64,000 bases of DNA from Channallabes apus. Its lineage: Eukaryota > Chordata > Actinopteri > Siluriformes > Clariidae. A program made the translations under genes and the position numbers. Each line of letters starts with the position of its first letter. Position 1 is the first letter of the stretch. The notes beneath the pieces were generated by a model, which worked only from the letters and a program-made list of their open reading frames with translations, ran no database searches and had not been told where the DNA came from. Where the stretch lies: contig CM060115.1 of assembly GCA_030522415.1 (NCBI GenBank), positions 9,397,579-9,461,578 of the forward strand. Direction: 5' to 3'. Below are positions 57,926-64,000 of the stretch, piece after piece.

Positions 57926-58320
57926 GTTTTCCCGCAGCTTCCCACAACTTGCTGTAAGCAACATTCGGGAATTTAAATAAACGTGTTGTGCTTCACTGAA
58001 TATCTGCCAGATGGCGCATGGAAGGACATTATCTAAAACCTGGACCAAGTGGCGCTGACAGGGGGGCGCCGGGAGGGAGTCTCGCCCGGGGAGCTATTCA
58101 GTGTAGAACCGCCACTGGACATGAATGAACAATATGTTATCATATTAAGTAAATATTATTTTATGAATATGACATTCTTATGGCTTTTTATAATAATCAT
58201 CATATTTGCCGTTTGTGTCCAGCATTGAATAATTATTTCATCCATTATTTAACCACGGCTGGAAATAATAGCTGGAATGTGATGTGATTGTGAATTTATG
58301 ACTGAAATAAAGCTGTTCGT

Positions 58321-58350
58321 CTTTTGTAAAGTACTTTCACTTTACAAAAG
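58321..58350 (+). repeat. 12-bp-stem hairpin
   Basis: CTTTTGTAAAGT and its exact inverse ACTTTACAAAAG separated by six bases. No T-run supports a terminator role; function unknown. Confidence 0.8.
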
Positions 58351-58378
58351 GCAGCGTTTTTATCAACATTCCTATTAA

Positions 58379-58455
58379 TCCTGGTAGCTCAGTGGTACTG
58401 TTGGTGAGCTACCAGGCTGCCATGCGGTAGACCCGGATTCGATTCCCAGCCAGGG
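58379..58455 (+). tRNA. tRNA-like sequence, probably pseudo or SINE head
   Basis: A box TAGCTCAGTGGTA and B box GGATTCGATTCC are spaced as in a tRNA, and CCTGG...CCAGG can close an acceptor-like stem. GGTAGCTC and GAGCTACC pair perfectly in the D-arm region. The anticodon arm is ambiguous, so no amino acid is assigned. Confidence 0.4.
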
Positions 58456-58508
58456 AATCGCTGTCAAATATTATATTAGATTTATATTATATTTGCAAAT
58501 ATGCAATG

Positions 58509-58604
58509 TGCATTCATTCATTTTCTGTACCGCTTTATCCTTATATACAGGGTCGCGGGGGACCTGGAGCCTATCCCAGGAAACTTAGGGCACAAGGCGG
58601 GGTA
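58509..58604 (-). mobile_element. 3' end of tRNA-derived SINE (10874 family)
   Basis: Inverted copy of the tail: CATTCATTCATTTTCTGTACC, then GGGGGACCTGGAGCCTATCC. The head is missing. Confidence 0.75.
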
Positions 58605-58756
58605 ATGCAATGTGCAAATAAATATTTATATATAATACAAATAAATATTGTTTATGATGAAAAATTTGACGAAACTCATTTTATTATAAAATAAACAATA
58701 TAAAAATATACATGTTGTATATGAAAGAATATTTCTATTTGGTGGTCATACATGGT

Positions 58757-58905
58757 CGTCAACTCGCACGTTCTATATTCCATTGTCATTCATATTCCCG
58801 TAGTTTTTAGAACCCTTTACTAAAGCCTAGCGAATGCTTTAGTAAAGTGTTCTAAAAACTACGGGAATATGAATGACAATGGAATATAGAACGTGCGAGT
58901 TGACG
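58757..58905. repeat. Near-perfect palindrome with 70-bp arms
   Basis: Arms 58757-58826 and 58836-58905 are inverted copies with one mismatch and a 9-base spacer CTAGCGAAT. Arm ends are CGTCAACTCGCACG and its inverse. No coding content. Confidence 0.97.
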
Positions 58906-58917
58906 AGTTAGTACGTT

Positions 58918-59234
58918 GGTTGTAGTTATTAGCAATGATGGAGTGGATTATAGTCCAACTATTTTTACCTATGTAGCCCACTTAACAAAAAAGCTATTGA
59001 AAATTCATAATTAAAAATTTTTTTTTATTAAAATATTATCAAACTGAATATTGCAAAGGGAATTGTTGTAGTTATTAGCAATGATGGATTGGATTATAGT
59101 CCAACTGGATTTACCTGGGTAACCTACTTAACGAAAAAGCTTTTGAGAATTCATATTTTTAAAAAAGAAAAATGAAACAAAAATATATTAAACTGAATAT
59201 TGCAAAGGGAATGGTTGTAGTTATTAGAAATGAT
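58918..59234 (+). repeat. About 147-bp tandem repeat, interrupted
   Basis: Units begin at 58918, 59064 and 59213 (GGTTGTAGTTATTAG, TGGATTATAGTCCAACT, AACTGAATATTGCAAAGGGA). The third is split by the hAT-type element and resumes at 60450 (GAAATGATAGAGTGGATTAT). Confidence 0.85.
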
Positions 59235-59695
59235 CAGAGGTGGAAAGAGTAATAAAATTTTGTACTCAAGTACAAGTACTGTTACTTCAGTGAAATTTTA
59301 CTTAAGTACAAGTAAAGTTACCATTATAAAAATCTACTCAAGTAAAAGTAAAAAGTAGCTCATTAAAAAATGTACTCAGAGTAAAAGTTACCGAGTTACT
59401 TTTTTTTTTTTTAACAGCGGGGGTGGGATGAGGCATTCGTAGTTCAAAAAAGATGAGCAGATGTAAATCTCAAACTAGTTGTTTTTAGCTGAAGGAACAC
59501 CTTTGCATAATAAAGCTGTTGTCTTTCTTGTGCTTGAAAATCAAAGTGGTCACTTAAATATGGTGTTACGTCCCAGTCTAGGGTCATACAGCAAAAGAAT
59601 GGTTCAGGGTTCTATTTTAAACTGTATGGAAATGGTGGCATATGGCAGAAAGAACTAGATCCAATCATTAACTGATGAAATAATGAGGTTTGTAT

Positions 59696-59751
<56 letters not shown>

Positions 59752-60449
59752 CAGGAGGAGGATCAGATTCAGGATGGACCCAGGCCAAAATAATAAACAA
59801 AAATGGTATTTATATTTAGTAGCTAGATTACCTGCAAAAAAAAACAAAAAAAAACACACACACACAAACAAAAATACGGGTACCTTCCCGGACTCCCTAA
59901 ACCAAAAACAGTGAAATTATCTACAAATATATACAAAGACCAACCAAACCAAAGGGACAAAGCAATAATCAAAGTCAATTGGAGGCAAAAAGTCAAAACC
60001 GGAATACACAACCGAATGTCAAAACGCCAAAATCACAACCTCTTTCCTCTTTCCCGCGTCTCTCCGGTTTATATTGTACATGGTCGCGCTAGTCGATGAC
60101 GTCACTCAGGGCGGAAGCGACCGTGTGGAAGGTCAGGTAGATGCCGATGTCAGAAAACCTGGAGTGGAGTCTGGAGCGGCGCGCGACCAGGACATGATAC
60201 ACACACGCGGCGCAACAGAGCATTTATACAGCATAATATTTTCATTATTTTATAATTTTCATTCATTTATTTTTTACTCAGTAGCGAATATGATTTGAAA
60301 TGTAGCGAATTACAATACTTCAAACAAAACGTACTTAAGTAAAAGTAAAATTACAGATTTTTAAAACTACTTTAAAAAGTAGAAATACACAAAGAAGCTA
60401 CTCAATTACAGTAACGCGAGTAAATGTAATTCGTTACTTTCCACCTCTG
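59235..60449 (+). mobile_element. Non-autonomous hAT-type element, copy 2
   Basis: Same family and ends as 26320-27477, 1215 bp, flanked by GAAATGAT on both sides (59227-59234 and 60450-60457). Differs from copy 1 mainly in the length of internal CA/AT runs and small indels. Confidence 0.93.
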
Positions 60450-60457
60450 GAAATGAT

Positions 60458-60935
60458 AGAGTGGATTATAGTACAGTTATAAAAACATTATGGTGTATTT
60501 TATCTATTTTCGTATAATAAACTGGTAGATAAAATTTTGCTGCAAAGTAAAGCTTAAAATGTAACTTCTGCTTGGGTTTGTTTTTGGGTTTGTTTTCGTT
60601 ATATGTTTGATGTTTTCACTGATAGTCAAATTGGCATTACAAAATGATTAATGGCGCATAATATCTGGAACAAATATCTGTCCATACGGATCAGTATTTC
60701 CGCCTAAAAAGGGACACTACATAATACGCTATTAGATTTCACAGGCTGCAGCACGCGTTACATGATCTGACCGCACGCCAATCCGGCCCCCCCTCGCCCC
60801 GTTGCATGATCTGAACGCGCGCACAACCCCCCCCCCCCCATTGCATGATCTGTGTTTGTGTGTGGGGGTGTATTTTCCTCTTCCACGTCACCTGTCACCT
60901 GCCACACACGCTTCCACCGGAGAATAACATGAATA
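60458..60935. other. Repeat-derived DNA with third copy of the 41040 module
   Basis: 60490-60695 matches 41024-41240 and 41620-41770. 60760-60850 has three short repeats of TGCATGATCTGA within C-rich DNA. No gene seen. Confidence 0.6.
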
Positions 60936-61705
60936 AGCACTGACTGTCAAATTATCGCACCGTCCAACCAATTGGTTCAACACAGGCATCAGGTGTGCAA
61001 ACACTTGTTTGCTTAATTGTAGACACACCAATCAGGTGTTTAAGCACTATAAAAAGGCAACAGGCAAGTTCACCTGTCTTCAACAAAAATGGACAGTGTC
61101 GGGAAGAAGAGGAAGAGTACGGATGAGAGGGGGAACCCAGAGAGAACAAGGTGGAGAAAGAGGCCAAGGTAGGGGAAGAGGAAGAGGGAGAGGAAGACCT
61201 AGAGGAGGGGTAGGACATGCACAAAGAAGAAGACAACCAAATCTGTGTAACGAAATTTGTGCTACAATTGCGGACCATGTAATAAACCACGGACTAACAC
61301 TGAGGGAGGCTGGACTGAGAGTACAGTCTAACTTAAGCAGGAACACAGTGGCATCAATAGTTCGGACATTTTGTCAAGAGCACAGGTGAGAGACTTATCT
61401 TCTGTCAACAGAAAATCCATAGCTTACTGTATGTACTATATCAACCGTTTTGGTATGTATTCATGTTTCATTTTACAGTAAGCTACATGTATTTTGTTTG
61501 CCCATCATAGGATTGAACGTCGAGAACGCCAAGGAGGGAGGCGCCCTATGTATATTCACACAGGAGCAAGAAAGAAAGATCATAAACCTCGTTTTGGCCA
61601 ATAATGCAATCAGACTTCGAGAAATTCAAGCCCATATTGTCAATGATCACCAAATTTTCAATAATGTCCTACAGGTCTCTCTGTCAACAATAGGCCATAT
61701 CCTTA
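60936..61705 (+). pseudogene. DD35E transposon copy 1, N-terminal exons
   Basis: Shares AAGCACTGACTGTCAAATT with copy 2 upstream of the gene. Exon 1 has a short ATG start at 61089 (MDSVGKKRK) that is out of frame with the [13 protein letters not shown] tract and the helix-turn-helix region ([19 protein letters not shown]), so one frameshift is present. CAG at 61383-61385 followed by GTGAGAG and the acceptor CATCATAG at 61510 mark a 125-bp intron. Exon 2 encodes QEQERKIINLVLANNAIRLR and breaks off at STIGHIL, where copy 2 is inserted. Confidence 0.8.
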
Positions 61706-63470
61706 CAGTTTTTTTGGATTGCTTACACACTAAAATTAAAAGTAGTACAGTATTAGCAAAACCTTACACTCAAGAAGCGAAACATCAGCCCATATTTGCA
61801 CAACTATAAGCACATTGTCAACCACACACTTGTTACAAATCTCTACACACAGTGATTTGCAAAACACTAAACACACTTAACGTACATTACACACAAAAAT
61901 CTATCATGAAGTCACTTCCTTGCAATACCAAAGCACTGACTGTCAAATTACCGCACGGTCCAACCAATTGGTTCAACACAGTCATCACTTGTTTGTTTAA
62001 TTGTAGACACACTGATCAGGTGTTTAAGCACTATAAAAAGCAGCAGGTGTGTTCATCGGTCTTCAAGCACAAGGGAAAGAGCAGATCTAGGTGATTGGAA
62101 CAAAATACTGGGGAGGACTTTTACTCATGGCACATGGATTTGACGCCTCTGTGGAAAGAGTCAGAGCAAGAGTAAGCTGACGAGAAGTAGGAGGAGGAAG
62201 GGGAGGAAGAGGAATCAACAGAGGAAGAGGAAGAGATGGAGGCCATGCTGGAGGTCTGACAAGAATCTGACAAATGACATCCGTGCAACACTGGTTGACC
62301 ATGTTGTCAACCACGGCCTGTTAGCTTGTCCTGTGAAATTACTGTACTATTGTTTACTTTTATTCTACAGTACTGTACATAGGATTGAGGGTCAGGAACG
62401 ACAAGGGGGAAGGCCTCCTATGTTCACAGAACAGCAAGAGAGGGAGATAGTAAACATGGTTTTGGCCAACAATGCTATAACACTCAAACAGCTCCAAACT
62501 AACATTGTCAATAACCATGTCAGTTTAAACGATATCCATCAGGCCCCAATATCAACACTGGCACGCATCGTAAAAAAAAACATATTCAAATGAAGCAAAT
62601 TTATCGAGTGCCTTTCGAGTGCGATTCCTAAAGGGTGAAACGACTGCGGCGTGATTATGCAGAGGTATGTATTCACTTTAGCAGTGTGATCTTGCATACT
62701 GTCTCATAATCTTTTACTCTACTGTAATATGTATACTACATCTACACTGAACTACACAATTTTGCCTGAGAGTTACAGTATTCAGGTAGTTTTACAAATG
62801 GATGGAGAGGAGATCCAGCATGAGTTGATTTACGTAGATGAGGCTGGGTTCAACCTCACGGGAACACGAAGGAGGGGAAGAAACGTCATTGGCCACAGGG
62901 CTATAGTCAATGTCCCAGGGTAACGTGGGGGAAATATAACACTCTGTGCAGCCATTACACAGAATGGGGTCCACCACCGCCATGCCCATATGGGCCCTTA
63001 CAACACAGCACTCATACTTTGGACCAACTGCACAACATAACAGCAGCAAATCAAATCGATCATATGCAATACATTGTTGTCTGGGACAATGTGTCTTTCC
63101 AACGCTCTGCTCTGGTTCAGAACTGGTTTCAGCAACATCCACATTTCACCGTCCTATATCTTCCACCATACTCTCCATTCCTCAACCCTATAAAAGAGTT
63201 TTTCTCTGCATGGCGGTGGAAAGTATATGATCTCTGTCTCCAGGCTGAGGTACCCCTCATCCAAGCCATGGAGGAGGCCTGTGACCAGATGGAGGTAGCA
63301 GCAATACAAGGATGAATTCGTCATTCAAAACGTTTCTTTCTAAATTGTCTTGCGAATGACAACATTGCATGCGATGTTGATGAAATTCTCTGGCCAGATC
63401 CAGCTAGGCGAAGAGACAATGTCTAGTGTTTTTTTTTTTGTAACAGTAAACTTACAGTACAATACATAAA
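61706..63470 (+). mobile_element. DD35E transposon copy 2, inserted into copy 1
   Basis: Starts after TA at 61704-61705 with CAGTTTTTTTGGATTGC, the same terminus as at 36213. Its own 5' region repeats that of copy 1 (61938 onward matches 60945 onward). The right end is lost near 63470 where DIRS-like sequence begins. Confidence 0.75.
62090..63426 (+). pseudogene. DD35E transposase gene, copy 2, with introns and mutations
   Basis: Exon 1 near 62100-62330 is decayed (arginine/glycine tract, ADHV-like VDHVVNHGL). Exon 2 (62383-62664) has FTEQQEREIVNMVLANNAIT and ends AGAG before GTATGT; the 121-bp intron ends in ATTCAG at 62785. Exon 3 has LIYVDEAGFNL (first Asp), VVWDNVSFQRS (second Asp) and LPPYSPFLNPIKEFF, where the catalytic Glu position is Lys. 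A stop (TGA at 63313-63315) interrupts GWIRH, and frameshifts occur near 62923 and 63000-63050. Reading continues to ACDVDEILWPDPARRRD before the final stop. Confidence 0.8.
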
Positions 63471-63474
63471 GTGA

Positions 63475-64000
63475 CATGTGAAAATGCTATGGGAAACATC
63501 TTGTCATGTGTGTATCAAACATGCCAAATTTTGGCTTATATAACCTCGGCCGGGTGACGTCATCTGATGAGACGCACCTGCAGGTTATAAATAGGAATGA
63601 ACCGGAAACATTCCTCAGATTCTTTGTCTTCACCTTGTTGTGTTGAGCGTGTCTGTGTTTAAACCAGCAAAATAAGAAAAGTGTTTAACTTACCGATATG
63701 GCAGAGTTCTAAATGAGATTTCTGTCCGTGTGTGATAATCCATATGGGAGGGCGATCTCTACACTTTACTGCTTCGATTAAGTGCTGCGCGCGTGTCTCA
63801 CATTCCTTGAGAAGCTTCGAGCCGCTGCGCATTCCTGGGCTTAAAACTCGTGCAACCGACAGAGCTGTGAGAGACGGAGTTAAAGCTCCTTTCTTTCGCA
63901 TTCTCATCGGATCGGGAAATTCCTCTGTCCGCTCTCAAGCGCATCCTGGCGCTTCTTGTGAATGGGCAAGGATAAACATCCTCTCTTGCTTCTGCGGAGA
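63475..64000 (+). mobile_element. DIRS-like element, left part, runs off the window
   Basis: GAAAATGCTATGGGAAACATC, TTATATAACCTCGG, the CRE-like GGTGACGTCATCTGATGAG and TTATAAATAG repeat the module B promoter block of 30682 and 34403. A gag-like start ATGGCAGAGTTC at 63698 meets a stop at once, followed by decayed gag-like sequence (GCGCATCCTGGCGCTTC). The rest lies beyond 64000. Confidence 0.6.

Noticed and set aside
58757..58905. microRNA precursor
   Set aside because: Arms are far longer and more perfect than a typical pre-miRNA; kept as a palindrome without assigned function.
59690..59914. Thr/His-rich frame across (CA)n
   Set aside because: Microsatellite read-through inside the hAT-type element.

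Overview
The window looks like non-coding, transposon-rich chromosomal DNA of a bony fish. The evidence is a vertebrate free-fatty-acid-receptor-like GPCR, fish-type repeats (Rex3/RTE and L2 LINEs, tRNA-derived SINEs, chromovirus-type and other Ty3/Gypsy elements, hAT, Tc1/mariner and Harbinger-type elements, DIRS-like fragments) and abundant CA/GT microsatellites. Several repeats resemble ones I associate with otophysan fish, possibly catfishes, but the order is not proven. The only convincing intact host protein gene is the GPCR at 8096-9064 (+). Almost everything else is mobile DNA, often nested.

Layout. 1-2400: relics of a mariner transposase and a SINE-like repeat. 2440-9640 is copy A of a segmental duplication and carries the intact receptor. 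9650-16200: AT-rich spacer, a SINE, an LTR-like repeat, and a decayed minus-strand Gypsy element split by an L2 LINE. 16215-32950 is copy B, swollen by insertions: an old minus-strand Gypsy (about 16602-24613) with a young intact chromovirus (16734-22839) inside it, a hAT-type element (26320-27477), a Harbinger-type element (27960-29734), and a DIRS-like composite that splits a dead second receptor copy (30625-32368). Copy A supplies the empty sites for several of these insertions.

33000-39060: Tc1 relics, a second DIRS-like composite and a minus-strand intron-bearing IS630/Tc1-type (DD35E) transposase broken by a hAT-type insert. 39063-49842 is one Rex3-type LINE cut in two, in frame, by a 7.7-kb unit (40501-48209) with about 26-bp terminal inverted repeats and a TA duplication. 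That unit carries a damaged intron-containing tRNA-Ile(UAU), another LINE, a minisatellite and a promoter/exon-like segment of unknown gene. 49843-57925 is an L2 LINE interrupted by a minus-strand Gypsy element whose gag and pol are fused by an internal deletion.

57930-64000: tRNA-like sequence, a 70-bp-arm palindrome, short tandem repeats split by a second hAT copy, two DD35E transposons nested one in the other, and the start of a third DIRS-like copy running off the window. The genes do not form a pathway; the logic of the region is duplication of a receptor locus followed by layered transposition, which gives a readable relative chronology.
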